Position numbers and translations under genes: made by a program. Under the pieces are notes generated by a model that saw only the letters and a list, made by a program, of their open reading frames with translations, did no database searches and was not told where the DNA came from. This document shows positions 44,837 through 53,293 of a DNA stretch of 64,000 bases, in pieces. Source of the stretch: an uncultured Vampirovibrio sp. GTDB taxonomy: Bacteria; Cyanobacteriota; Vampirovibrionia; Gastranaerophilales; Gastranaerophilaceae. The stretch is from NCBI GenBank assembly GCA_910577515.1, contig CAJTLW010000003.1:62001-126000 (forward strand). The letters are read 5' to 3'. Position 1 is the stretch's first letter, and each line of letters opens with the position of its first letter.

Positions 44837-44991
44837 ATTTGTTTTTTTGAAAATTAAATTGCGAGAACGAGCAACGTTGCGATGCTTCAATCGTAGGCAA
44901 GAGAAACGAGCCGTACGAGTGAAGTATGCGCTGATTGCGTAGCAAAATCGAGAACAAGAACTGTTCCGATTTTCAAGCAAGCCAGAAGTGA

Positions 44992-45016
44992 GAGCCTCGT
45001 CGTCCGCTATTTGTTT
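44992..45016 (+). repeat. Echo of the tRNA-Gly(TCC) 3' end (att scar or decayed tRNA copy)
   Basis: A 25-base exact repeat of 44820-44844 (GAGCCTCGTCGTCCGCTATT plus five bases). The sequence between also begins like the region upstream of the tRNA (TTTTTGAAAATT at both), so it may be a second tRNA copy disrupted by an insert, or the scar of an integrated element. Confidence 0.7.
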
Positions 45017-45043
45017 GTGTTTTTTCAATTAAAATGGTTTTCT

Positions 45044-45115
45044 GCGGGGGTAATTCAGTGGTAGAATGCAACCTTCCCAAGGTTGACGCCGCGGGTTCGA
45101 ACCCCGTCCCCCGCT
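45044..45115 (+). tRNA. tRNA-Gly (anticodon CCC)
   Basis: 72 nt. Acceptor GCGGGGG/CCCCCGC, anticodon loop TTCCCAA (CCC), T-arm GCGGGTTCGAACCCCGT. CCA not encoded. Its 3' end is also echoed 73 bases downstream. Confidence 0.93.
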
Positions 45116-45174
45116 AGTTTTTGTTTGGTTAGTAATTATTAATTGGGTGAGAACCCGCGATAATCCAAGACAAG

Positions 45175-45189
45175 CCCCGTCCCCCGCTA
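45175..45189 (+). repeat. Echo of the tRNA-Gly(CCC) 3' end
   Basis: CCCCGTCCCCCGCTA exactly repeats 45102-45116. It lies 150 bases before cas9 and may be an attachment-site scar. Confidence 0.65.
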
Positions 45190-45339
45190 AGTTATTCTTA
45201 GTTTTTAGATGTTTTTGTATTACAAAAATATTTTTTTCATCAAATAGGTGAATTCTTAAAATAATAATGCAAAATTTCAGATATTATTTTGTAATTTGTA
45301 TTATAATTTTATAAGAGTGTCTAGAAGAAAGATGGCCTT
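45190..45339 (+). promoter_or_regulatory. AT-rich leader of the cas operon
   Basis: The 150 bases between the tRNA echo and cas9 are AT-rich with a TATAAT at 45302-45307 but no good -35 box; a start near 45314 would leave a 26-nt leader. The ribosome-binding site (AGAAAGATGG) is weak. Confidence 0.4.
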
Positions 45340-48300
45340 ATGAAAAAGATGGTTTTTGGTTTTGATATGGGGAAGGCAAGCATAGGCTATTGTGTAAGAG
45401 AAGGACACAATATAAAATGTGCTGATTCTGTGATTATTGATAAAGACTATGCTGAAGTTGCATCAAGCAGAGATAGAAGGCGGGTTTCAAGAACCAAAGA
45501 TTCTCATAAGGCAAGAGAAGATTATTTTAATAAATTATGGCTTGATTGTGGCTTAAATGTGCTTGATAAAAACAGCCCTCTTTTTAAAAAAGAATTTCCT
45601 TCAAAAGGTGAAAATACCATATACACATCCTGTCTTTTAAGAATTGCCTTGCTTCAAAATAAAAAGCTTGAAGAATGGCAGATTTATAAGGCTCTTTATA
45701 ATGCCTTTCAAAGAAGAGGATATGATTCAGAGCTTCCTTGGAAAAATGCCTTAGGAGATGATGATAAAGAAAATCTTGAACTTGTTAAAAAATATACAGA
45801 AAAAAACGGGGTTGAACTTATACAATCAGATAATTATAAATATCCTTGTTATTATGATGCCCTAAGGCTTGGGCTTTGGAGCGAAAATGAATCTGAGATA
45901 TTTAAAACCGCACCAACAGGCGATAAAGTAAGATGTACAAAATATGTTGCGCCAAGAAGTATGGTTGAAAAAGAATTAGTGTTACTTTTCAATAATGCAA
46001 AAAAACAACTGCCCTCTTTAAGCAAATTTAGTGCTGAAGAATTTTTATATGGTGAATACAAAGAAGCTTATGGATCTTATAAAAATCCGGAATTTCAAAA
46101 ATATATGGGTAAAAAAGAAGATAGACAAGGGGTTTTAGGGCAAAAAATTCCAAGATTTAGCAACAGAGTAATATCCAAATGTAAACTTTTGCCCAAAAGA
46201 AATGTGTGTTCTGCAAATACTATTGAAAATGTTACACTTGTCTTGTTAATGAAATTAAAAAATTTAAGAATTACGACAGTTTTGGGTGAAAAAATTATTT
46301 TAAATCATACTCAAATTAATTCTATATATGAAGAATGGCTGAAAAAAGTTGAAAAAAGAGGTGGAAAGCTTGATGCAACAATAACCTGCGATGAAGTTGC
46401 AAAAGTAGTAGGATGCAAAATATTAAACAGGTTTGATCCATTGAAAGCAAACATTTCAGGGCGTTCGTCGTTTTGTAGGCGTGCTTGCAATATTATGAAT
46501 GATGTTATTTTGCAAGGGGTAAAATATCCTGAAACCCTAGATATAATGCCTTATATTGATGCCATCGGTACACAAAATGGCATAACTGAAGATGAAGTTA
46601 GAAATATACTTTCTAAAATTGGGAATTGGGATAATTTGTATATTCCGGATAACAGGGATAAGAATGCTGAAGATGCTGACGATATAAGGCAAAAAACAGA
46701 TATTATTATAGGCAATGTTACAAATCCGATTGTAAGAAACAGGTTACAAATTTTCAGAGATTTACTTATAGATTTATTGGAAGAATATGGCAAACCTGAT
46801 GAAGTTATTTTTGAATTCATCCGGGAGGGTGATAATTCTTTATATGGCAGTATTAAGGCTAAAAAAGCCGAAGCACAAATGAAAAAGAATGAAAAAGAAA
46901 ATAACGAAATAAGAAAAGAACTTGAAGATACTGATTGCTATAGTGTTACAAATTTTGAAAAATTAAAACTTTTAAGGCTGCAAGGCGGAAAATGTATTTA
47001 TTCAGGTAAAAATATATCGGTTTCAGATTTTGATAAATGTGAAATTGACCACATCTTTCCAAGAACTCTTGGCGGAAACGATTCTTTAAGCAATAAAGTC
47101 TTATGTTACAGAGAAGAAAACCAGAAAAAAGCCGGAAGAACGCCTTATGAATGGCTTTCAAACAATGATGAGGTTTGGGCTGACTATACATCAAGGGTAA
47201 ACTGTCTGAAAAGCTCATTAGGGCAAAAGAAATTTGAACTTTTAACAAGCAAACCTGAAGATTGCATAGAACTGATTGACAGCTACAATGGACTTGCTGA
47301 AACAGGGCATATAGCACGTGTTGCACAGCAAATAGCAGCATGCATATTTGGCTGGGGGTTGCAGGTTGAAGGAGAAGAAAGGCGCATTTTTGTTAATAAT
47401 GGTGCTTCAACTTCTGCCATAAGAAGGAGATACGGCCTAAATAAGCTTTTGGGAGACGATATTAAGAAAAATAGAAAAAATGATAAACACCATGCGCTGG
47501 ATGCTATTTGTATAAGTTATTCAAGAGAATTTAAATATGATAAAGAAAAAGATAAAGATATAATTGAAGGTTTTAATCCTGAATGCGTTAAAAAAATTAT
47601 TGATAAGATTATTCCATACCCTTACACTCATAAAAAACCACTAAAAGGGGGAATACGACCACTTGAAACTATTTATGGTTTAAGAATTTATAATGATAAA
47701 TCCTACATTACAAACAAAATTTCAATTTCGACAATAGAACCTAAAGAAAAGAAAATAAAGACAATTATAGATGAAGTAATAAAAAATGATTTACTTGAAA
47801 AGCTGGAAAGCGGGATATCAGTCAAAGATTGGGCAAATATGCTTGAAAATTATATTCATCCGAAAAAGAAAACGAAGGTAAAAAAAGTTTTAACGGTTGT
47901 GTCTGAAGGCAGCCTTGAAAAAGATTTAAACGGAAGAGAAAGAATCGGTGAATTTGTTGATTTTGGTACCAAAGGTGTAAAACACCAGTTTAAACATTCA
48001 AAACAACATAAGGGGCAAATTCTTTATACAAATGAAAAAGGAAATATAAAGGTAATGCCCGTTTATTCAAATATTAAGCTTGATGAAATAAAAGAAAAAC
48101 TTCAAAAAATGAATTGTACCCTTTATAACAAGGGAATGATGTTTTATTCAGGGTGTTTAATAAATATCCCAAATGAATTTGAAGCAAGTGTTTATTATGA
48201 TATCAAAGATGAAGAAGGGAATGTTAAAACAAAAGCTGTTAGAGAAACTGTTCCCGCGGGAATATTTAAATTAAGGACAATGGCGTCTGATGGTACTACG

Positions 48301-48384
48301 AAGATAGAAAACAATAATGGTGTTGAAATTTTAACAAGCGCGCCTAATCTTGCAAAGGCAAAATTTTATAAATGCAAAAGTTAA
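45340..48384 (+). CDS. cas9: Cas9 endonuclease, type II-C
   Basis: 1014 aa RNA-guided nuclease, in the II-C size range. RuvC-I FGFDMGKASIGYCV gives Asp9; an Arg-rich bridge helix follows (SSRDRRRVSRTKDSHKARE). RuvC-II EVIFEFIRE gives Glu492; the HNH motif EIDHIFPRTLGGNDSLSNKV gives Asp570, His571 and Asn585; RuvC-III DKHHALDAI gives His717 and Asp721. All catalytic residues are present. The C-terminal PAM-interacting region (beyond about residue 760) is Lys-rich and not recognisable in detail. Followed by cas1 and cas2 with short gaps; no csn2 or cas4. Confidence 0.97.
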   Translation: MKKMVFGFDMGKASIGYCVREGHNIKCADSVIIDKDYAEVASSRDRRRVSRTKDSHKAREDYFNKLWLDCGLNVLDKNSPLFKKEFPSKGENTIYTSCLLRIALLQNKKLEEWQIYKALYNAFQRRGYDSELPWKNALGDDDKENLELVKKYTEKNGVELIQSDNYKYPCYYDALRLGLWSENESEIFKTAPTGDKVRCTKYVAPRSMVEKELVLLFNNAKKQLPSLSKFSAEEFLYGEYKEAYGSYKNPEFQKYMGKKEDRQGVLGQKIPRFSNRVISKCKLLPKRNVCSANTIENVTLVLLMKLKNLRITTVLGEKIILNHTQINSIYEEWLKKVEKRGGKLDATITCDEVAKVVGCKILNRFDPLKANISGRSSFCRRACNIMNDVILQGVKYPETLDIMPYIDAIGTQNGITEDEVRNILSKIGNWDNLYIPDNRDKNAEDADDIRQKTDIIIGNVTNPIVRNRLQIFRDLLIDLLEEYGKPDEVIFEFIREGDNSLYGSIKAKKAEAQMKKNEKENNEIRKELEDTDCYSVTNFEKLKLLRLQGGKCIYSGKNISVSDFDKCEIDHIFPRTLGGNDSLSNKVLCYREENQKKAGRTPYEWLSNNDEVWADYTSRVNCLKSSLGQKKFELLTSKPEDCIELIDSYNGLAETGHIARVAQQIAACIFGWGLQVEGEERRIFVNNGASTSAIRRRYGLNKLLGDDIKKNRKNDKHHALDAICISYSREFKYDKEKDKDIIEGFNPECVKKIIDKIIPYPYTHKKPLKGGIRPLETIYGLRIYNDKSYITNKISISTIEPKEKKIKTIIDEVIKNDLLEKLESGISVKDWANMLENYIHPKKKTKVKKVLTVVSEGSLEKDLNGRERIGEFVDFGTKGVKHQFKHSKQHKGQILYTNEKGNIKVMPVYSNIKLDEIKEKLQKMNCTLYNKGMMFYSGCLINIPNEFEASVYYDIKDEEGNVKTKAVRETVPAGIFKLRTMASDGTTKIENNNGVEILTSAPNLAKAKFYKCKS

Positions 48385-48416
48385 TTTTATCTAAAACGTT
48401 ATTGTAAAAATAAAAT

Positions 48417-49364
48417 ATGACATATCATATTCTTCATATAACATCCCCAAATTGCCGCCTTACGGTAGATAAAGGCTTGCTTTTTTGTGCATATAAAAAT
48501 GGTGATGCAAAAATGATTGCAATTAATGATATTAAAGCGCTTATTATTGCAACATTTGGGGTATCATTTTCTGGCAGCTGTCTTGCAAAATTATTGGAAA
48601 ACAATGTTGTTGTGCTTCATTGTGATGATAAATTCAAACCAACAGGGCTGAGCTTGCCTTTAGAGAGGATTGTAAGGCAAAAAGTTTTTTATAATCAAAT
48701 AGCCCGCAACGAAGAGTTTGAACTAATGCTCTGGAAACAAATTTTAAAATCTAAAGTTTCAAATCAAGCAAAAAACCTTGATTTAATGGGTATAACTGGG
48801 CATAACCTTTATAAACTTATAAATAGACCCCTTATGAATGAAGCAAATATTGCAAGGTATTACTGGCAAAATTATTTTAAATATTTTCAAAATTCGCTAA
48901 AAAGAGAACATAAAGATGCAAAAACTTTCGAAAATGGTTGCCTGAATTATGGCTATGCAATTTTGAATTCTTTAATTCACCGCTCGGTAATTATCCACGG
49001 TATGCTTGCAGGGCTTGGAATTCATCATAAAGGAAAATATAAAAGTACCCCGTTTGTTTATGATTTAATGGAACCTTACCGGCCATTTATTGATTATTAT
49101 TTTTATAAATTTACAAATGATTTTGACGAGGCTTATGAATTTGAAGATTTTAAAGCCTGGGCATTGTATGTTGCAGATTGCATTAAAAATTACAGGTTAA
49201 AAATTACTGATATTAGCTATAAAATTGTAGATACAATTGATATTTATGTTGAAAAATTTGCTGATGCATATTTAAATTTTGATTTTTCAAATATTTTTAT
49301 GCCTGAGCTTGAAAAACAATATTTGCACATAAATAAGCATAGAAACAGAGAATATGCGGAGTAA
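48417..49364 (+). CDS. cas1: Cas1 integrase
   Basis: 315 aa. Metal-binding residues are visible as Glu in NEANIARYYW, His in LAGLGIHHKGK and Glu in DLMEPYRPFID. With Cas2 it inserts new spacers. 32 bases after cas9; overlaps cas2 by 11 bases. Confidence 0.96.
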   Translation: MTYHILHITSPNCRLTVDKGLLFCAYKNGDAKMIAINDIKALIIATFGVSFSGSCLAKLLENNVVVLHCDDKFKPTGLSLPLERIVRQKVFYNQIARNEEFELMLWKQILKSKVSNQAKNLDLMGITGHNLYKLINRPLMNEANIARYYWQNYFKYFQNSLKREHKDAKTFENGCLNYGYAILNSLIHRSVIIHGMLAGLGIHHKGKYKSTPFVYDLMEPYRPFIDYYFYKFTNDFDEAYEFEDFKAWALYVADCIKNYRLKITDISYKIVDTIDIYVEKFADAYLNFDFSNIFMPELEKQYLHINKHRNREYAE

Positions 49365-49701
49365 ATATCGGATGGGATGGCTTATTGTGTGCTTTGATTT
49401 ACCTGTGGCCGAAAAGGAACAGATGAAAGAGGCCAATGCATTTCGCAAAAATCTTTTAAATCTCGGATATTTTATGCTTCAAAATTCAATATATGTACGT
49501 TCCTGTGTAACTTACGATAAAACAGAAACACATATAAGAAATGTAAAGCTTATAGCACCTTCAACAGGGACAATTTCTGTATTTTATATAACAGACAGAC
49601 AGTGGAGCCTTTCAATTTGTATTGAAAAATCAGGCTACAGAAAATCTAAATATAAGAAAAAATGCGGTGAAAACGCACCAAAACAAATGACATTTTGGTA
49701 A
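49354..49701 (+). CDS. cas2: Cas2
   Basis: 115 aa with the ferredoxin-like fold start GWLIVCFDLPV and IYVRSCVTYD; a type II form with the usual Lys-rich tail. Bridges two Cas1 dimers in the spacer-integration complex. Last gene of the cas operon; a weak hairpin (GATATT/AATATC, 49764-49782) with a T-rich tail may end the transcript. Confidence 0.95.
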   Translation: MRSKYRMGWLIVCFDLPVAEKEQMKEANAFRKNLLNLGYFMLQNSIYVRSCVTYDKTETHIRNVKLIAPSTGTISVFYITDRQWSLSICIEKSGYRKSKYKKKCGENAPKQMTFW

Positions 49702-49794
49702 CTTTATTATATAATGTCATTTATGAATGTTAAATTTTCAAATTCGCCTTCAAATTTTTTATTGATATTTTTGTTTAATATCTGTATTTTGTGT

Positions 49795-49900
49795 TTTTTG
49801 AAGGGATTAGAGAATGAAATCTTACGCAGCAATGCCGGAGGTACGATCTATTCTCTGTTCAATTCTGATTGGACTGTTAGATTAAAATACGTTACAAATT
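49795..49900 (-). ncRNA. tracrRNA
   Basis: The minus-strand segment at 49862-49899 is an anti-repeat: its plus strand shares ACTGTTAGATTAAAATA (17 identical bases) plus TGATT and GTTA blocks with the crRNA-sense repeat, with a bulge and mismatches at the ends. Downstream on the minus strand is a stem AGAGAAT/ATTCTCT extended by AGATC/GATTT around a bulged C, with a small inner hairpin. A promoter lies just upstream. The 3' end is uncertain because no T-run terminator is seen; my end at 49795 is a guess. Confidence 0.75.
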
Positions 49901-49901
49901 C

Positions 49902-49930
49902 AGTATATCATCGATTATTCAATTTGTATA
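49902..49930 (-). promoter_or_regulatory. tracrRNA promoter
   Basis: Minus strand TATACA (49925-49930), 17 bases, TATACT (49902-49907); the predicted start near 49895 is at the beginning of the anti-repeat. The promoter inside the last CRISPR repeat (TATAAT at 49935-49940) could add a longer transcript. Confidence 0.55.
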
Positions 49931-49934
49931 TCCT

Positions 49935-51020
49935 ATTATAACTTATTTTAATCTAACAGTAAATCAAAACCTGGATCTTTTCCTCCGTGTCCGGGGTTAA
50001 ATTATAACTTATTTTAATCTAACAGTAAATCAAAACTCTTCTCCTCTTATATTCTTAACCTCCAGATTATAACTTATTTTAATCTAACAGTAAATCAAAA
50101 CCAATAGATCTATCATTTATTTTTCCTTTCTATTATAACTTATTTTAATCTAACAGTAAATCAAAACCTTAACCCCATACTTTTTCATCATTTCTTATTA
50201 TAACTTATTTTAATCTAACAGTAAATCAAAACAGTTCGCCCACATTTTTATTAAAATATTCCATTATAACTTATTTTAATCTAACAGTAAATCAAAACAA
50301 GCTTCTTTGACATTATCTTGTGAAATTAATTATAACTTATTTTAATCTAACAGTAAATCAAAACCCGCCTCTAGATGTTATGTATTGTTTTGTATTATAA
50401 CTTATTTTAATCTAACAGTAAATCAAAACGGGATTTATTTACGCAAAAACTGATAGCTGATTATAACTTATTTTAATCTAACAGTAAATCAAAACTTAAC
50501 AAGGATATTCAAATATCCTTTTCTTATTATAACTTATTTTAATCTAACAGTAAATCAAAACACACAAAGCGGGTACAATCGGAGAAATTTTATTATAACT
50601 TATTTTAATCTAACAGTAAATCAAAACAGAGAAACGGGCAGTACGTTTGATATTTATATTATAACTTATTTTAATCTAACAGTAAATCAAAACAATCCTT
50701 GCGTGTAATCATTTCCGAATAAATTATAACTTATTTTAATCTAACAGTAAATCAAAACATTAAAGCACGCCTGTTTTGTCAATTCCATTATAACTTATTT
50801 TAATCTAACAGTAAATCAAAACGCATAATATGGCTATATATATCGCTTGTGGATTATAACTTATTTTAATCTAACAGTAAATCAAAACACACTGCTCCAT
50901 CCATAGGTGCTACTGCTAATTATAACTTATTTTAATCTAACAGTAAATCAAAACTTAAAATTGAGCTTGGAGCAGATCCTGAAAATTATAACTTATTTTA
51001 ATCTAACAGTAAATCAAAAC
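49935..51020 (-). CRISPR. Type II-C CRISPR array, 17 repeats of 36 bp, 16 spacers
   Basis: Seventeen identical 36-bp repeats start at 49935, 50001, 50066, 50132, 50197, 50263, 50329, 50394, 50460, 50526, 50592, 50658, 50723, 50787, 50853, 50919 and 50985. Spacers are 30 bp (11 of 16), 29 bp (4) or 28 bp (1). In the crRNA sense (minus strand, set by the anti-repeat and by the GTTTTGATTT 5' end like other type II repeats) each repeat ends in TATAAT with TTTACT 17 bases before it, so each can start transcription into the next spacer. A further repeat-spacer unit lies at 51913-51998 beyond an insertion. Confidence 0.98.
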
Positions 51021-51135
51021 CTGTCATTATGTCGGGTTTAATGCGTTTGTCTTCGCTATTGCGGCTCTTAAAAACCTTAATGCGATATGATACAATATTC
51101 CCTTCTTTATCTTTACGAGCTTCAATATTTGCCAT
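51021..51135 (-). pseudogene. 5' fragment of a tyrosine integrase gene
   Basis: The ATG at 51135 with AAAGG ahead of it encodes MANIEARKDKEGNIVSYRIKV... to KRIKPDIMTG, matching the AP2/SAM-like N-terminal arm of phage tyrosine recombinases. Coding then runs into the CRISPR repeat at 51020 and stops there within about six codons. Only the first 38 residues remain. Confidence 0.65.
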
Positions 51136-51150
51136 AACCAACCTTTAAAA

Positions 51151-51822
51151 CTATTTTGCTAGAATAATATCTTTTATATTTTTTAATGTTGCATTGTCAG
51201 ATGTGATAATAATATCAGGGCCTTTAGAAGTTTTAATTTCAAGATAATACTTTTTATTTTCAACCATTGTAGGGTTAAGACTGCTTAATCCACCAACAAC
51301 TGCCCCGACACTGCCAAGCAATAATCCGCCAACAACGGCGCACCCGATTGTAGATTTATTTTTTTGCGTTTGTTCAATTTCTTCCAATATGCAAAGGTTT
51401 TTGATATCAGAAAGCTCAACTTTATCAATAAAATTTTCTTTGTTATCTTCAAAGCTTAAATACTCTGAATTTATCTTCAGGGTGCATTTTTGATTTTGGT
51501 CTGTGTTTTTCACCCCTTCAATGTGGATAATAGAAAAGCTCTTTAAAGCAGAGGTATTCATTACATTTGTTTTATTTTCACTTGCTTGTTTCCATTCACT
51601 GGGAAATTTTTTAGGAATTATAATTGCAAAATAAATAAAAGCACCAAAAACAATTAGAGCGATTTTAAAATTTATAAAAACAAGCACAATGCCTGAAATT
51701 AAAGTTAAAATCGCAGCAAAAACAAATTTTTCAAAATTGCTGATCAACGGAGCTTTATTGCATCTTGGGCATTGTTCAAAACTATCATCATATATGCAGC
51801 TACATTTTTTGCAAGTTTTCAT
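51151..51822 (-). CDS. Zinc-ribbon membrane protein with glycine zipper
   Basis: 223 aa. CKKCSCIYDD...CPRC forms an N-terminal zinc ribbon, two membrane helices cover about residues 32-72, and a Gly-zipper (GGLLLGSVGAVVGGL) lies near residue 170, followed by a beta-rich end (YYLEIKTSKGPDIIITSDN). An AAAAAGGA ribosome-binding site precedes the ATG. Its place before an integrase fragment suggests a prophage accessory gene, perhaps superinfection exclusion; function not established. Confidence 0.7.
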   Translation of the reverse strand: MKTCKKCSCIYDDSFEQCPRCNKAPLISNFEKFVFAAILTLISGIVLVFINFKIALIVFGAFIYFAIIIPKKFPSEWKQASENKTNVMNTSALKSFSIIHIEGVKNTDQNQKCTLKINSEYLSFEDNKENFIDKVELSDIKNLCILEEIEQTQKNKSTIGCAVVGGLLLGSVGAVVGGLSSLNPTMVENKKYYLEIKTSKGPDIIITSDNATLKNIKDIILAK

Positions 51823-51912
51823 TTTTATTTTTCCTTTTTAATGCGCGCAACATTCGATCATTTTAATATCTTTGTCTGCTATTTAAAACTATCGTGTACC
51901 AATAATCCATGA

Positions 51913-51998
51913 ATTATAACTTATTTTAATCTAACAGTAAATCAAAACGCCAAGCGCCGTTTGTTCTTGAGAAAACAAATTATAACTTATTTTAATCT
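51913..51998 (-). CRISPR. Stranded CRISPR unit: one full repeat, one spacer, one truncated repeat
   Basis: A perfect 36-bp repeat (51913-51948), a 30-bp spacer (51949-51978) and a repeat that keeps only its first 20 plus-strand bases (51979-51998) before diverging. In crRNA sense the truncated copy retains the half with TATAAT. This was probably the far end of the array before the insert arrived. Confidence 0.92.
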
Positions 51999-52025
51999 TA
52001 GAATATTGTTATAAACCCAATTTTT

Positions 52026-52613
52026 CTACCTTGCATATATTTCTTCTTTGGTTATTTCAAGTTTAGATTCTTTGTAATTTTTCAAATATTCAATCGCATC
52101 TGCTGCTGAATTTGCTACATAATAAAGTTCGCGCGCTCTTTTGTATGCAAATTTTTGTTGTATAATTTCTTCAAAAAATTCTAAGAGGCGGTTATAAAAT
52201 CCATTTGTGTTTAAAATTATGATTGCCTTTTTATTATAACCAAGCTGTTTTTGAACAATCATTTCGCTCAATTCTTCTAAAGTGCCAAAACCCCCGGGCA
52301 GTGCAATTAGGGCATCAGACATTTCATCCATTTTAGCTTTTCTTTCACGCATTCCTTTTGTTACATAAAATTCATCACAATCTTTTGAATTTTCTGACAT
52401 TTCTTTTAATTTTTCAGGCATAATACCGATTATTTTGCCGCCGTTATTTTTCACTTCTTTGGCGCATGCCCACATAAGACCGAGTGAACTTCCGCCATAA
52501 ACCATATTGTATCCGGCCTTTGCAAGCAGTCTGCCCAAATTTTCAGCTTCTTTGTAATAGCTTTCTTCTAAAAAATTGCAGGATGAAGCGAATATACAAA
52601 CATTTTTAATCAT
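52026..52613 (-). CDS. LOG-family (TIGR00730 Rossmann fold) protein
   Basis: 195 aa. MVYGGSSLGLMWACA and the PGGFGTLEELSEMI motif (PGGxGTxxE) are those of LOG phosphoribohydrolases, which release free base from nucleoside 5'-monophosphates. Gene pair with the orphan protein just upstream (no gap). Confidence 0.88.
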   Translation of the reverse strand: MIKNVCIFASSCNFLEESYYKEAENLGRLLAKAGYNMVYGGSSLGLMWACAKEVKNNGGKIIGIMPEKLKEMSENSKDCDEFYVTKGMRERKAKMDEMSDALIALPGGFGTLEELSEMIVQKQLGYNKKAIIILNTNGFYNRLLEFFEEIIQQKFAYKRARELYYVANSAADAIEYLKNYKESKLEITKEEIYAR

Positions 52614-53123
52614 CTATCTTTGTGCTACTCCAAGAAATTGTCCTATGTTAATAATATATTCAAGTATTTTTTGTGTATCAATGCTGCCATCTTTATTTTG
52701 TACATAACATATTGAAAGTTCATCTTCTTTATTTGAACCCAAAAATTCAGCCTGTTCAATCATTTTTCTACTTTCCGGGTCTTCAAATTTGTACATTAAA
52801 AACATAGGGTCGAATTGTGTTTTGCCATCTTCATCTACTGTTAATGATGTAAACTTGCTTACCATTTCAATCTCATCGCCTTTTGGTAATTTGTCCAAAC
52901 AGTGTTTCATTTTTTCAGAGCGCATAAATGTATCAAATTCTATAGCTGCATCTCTTTGTGCTCTAATGGCTCTTATTTGGTTATTGTAGCTTGCTATTAA
53001 ATCTTTTTTTGTTGTACTTATATTATAAGTTTCACCTTTACTATTTTTTGCATATTCGGTGTTTCTTGTAAGTTTTGCCCTAAAAGAATTAAAAGGGCTT
53101 ATTGATATCGGGTTAATTTTCAT
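52614..53123 (-). CDS. Orphan protein with N-terminal FNSFRAKL signature (169 aa)
   Basis: MKINPISISPFNSFRAKLTRN... The first 20 residues share the pattern of the orphan proteins at 15227, 16581 and 38378; the rest is mixed alpha/beta, polar, with no known domain. It abuts the LOG-family gene, implying one transcript. Confidence 0.7.
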   Translation of the reverse strand: MKINPISISPFNSFRAKLTRNTEYAKNSKGETYNISTTKKDLIASYNNQIRAIRAQRDAAIEFDTFMRSEKMKHCLDKLPKGDEIEMVSKFTSLTVDEDGKTQFDPMFLMYKFEDPESRKMIEQAEFLGSNKEDELSICYVQNKDGSIDTQKILEYIINIGQFLGVAQR

Positions 53124-53293
53124 TAGCTCTCTTCCTCGTTTGGTATCTCTCTTTTAAGATATAATGTTTGTCAAAAATAAAATTTGCTATTTTGAGTATA
53201 CAACAACCAAAAAGATTATTCTTATTGCTTGAAAATTTTGTGTTTTTGTAATATAAATAGCTTGTTAGTTTTATATAGAAGGAGAGAACCAAT

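Larger units (their letters stand above)
51021..51912 (-). mobile_element. Prophage-like insert interrupting the CRISPR array
   Basis: 892 bases separate the main array from a last repeat-spacer unit. On the minus strand the insert carries a zinc-ribbon membrane protein gene and then the 5' end of an integrase gene cut exactly at the repeat. A membrane gene followed by int is a usual order in prophage lysogeny modules. No terminal repeats are visible. Confidence 0.6.

Noticed and set aside
45340..48384. Inactive Cas9
   Set aside because: All RuvC and HNH catalytic residues (D9, E492, H571, N585, H717, D721) are present.
49714..49941. 75-codon frame after cas2
   Set aside because: It covers the tracrRNA anti-repeat and enters the first CRISPR repeat; an RNA gene explains the sequence better.
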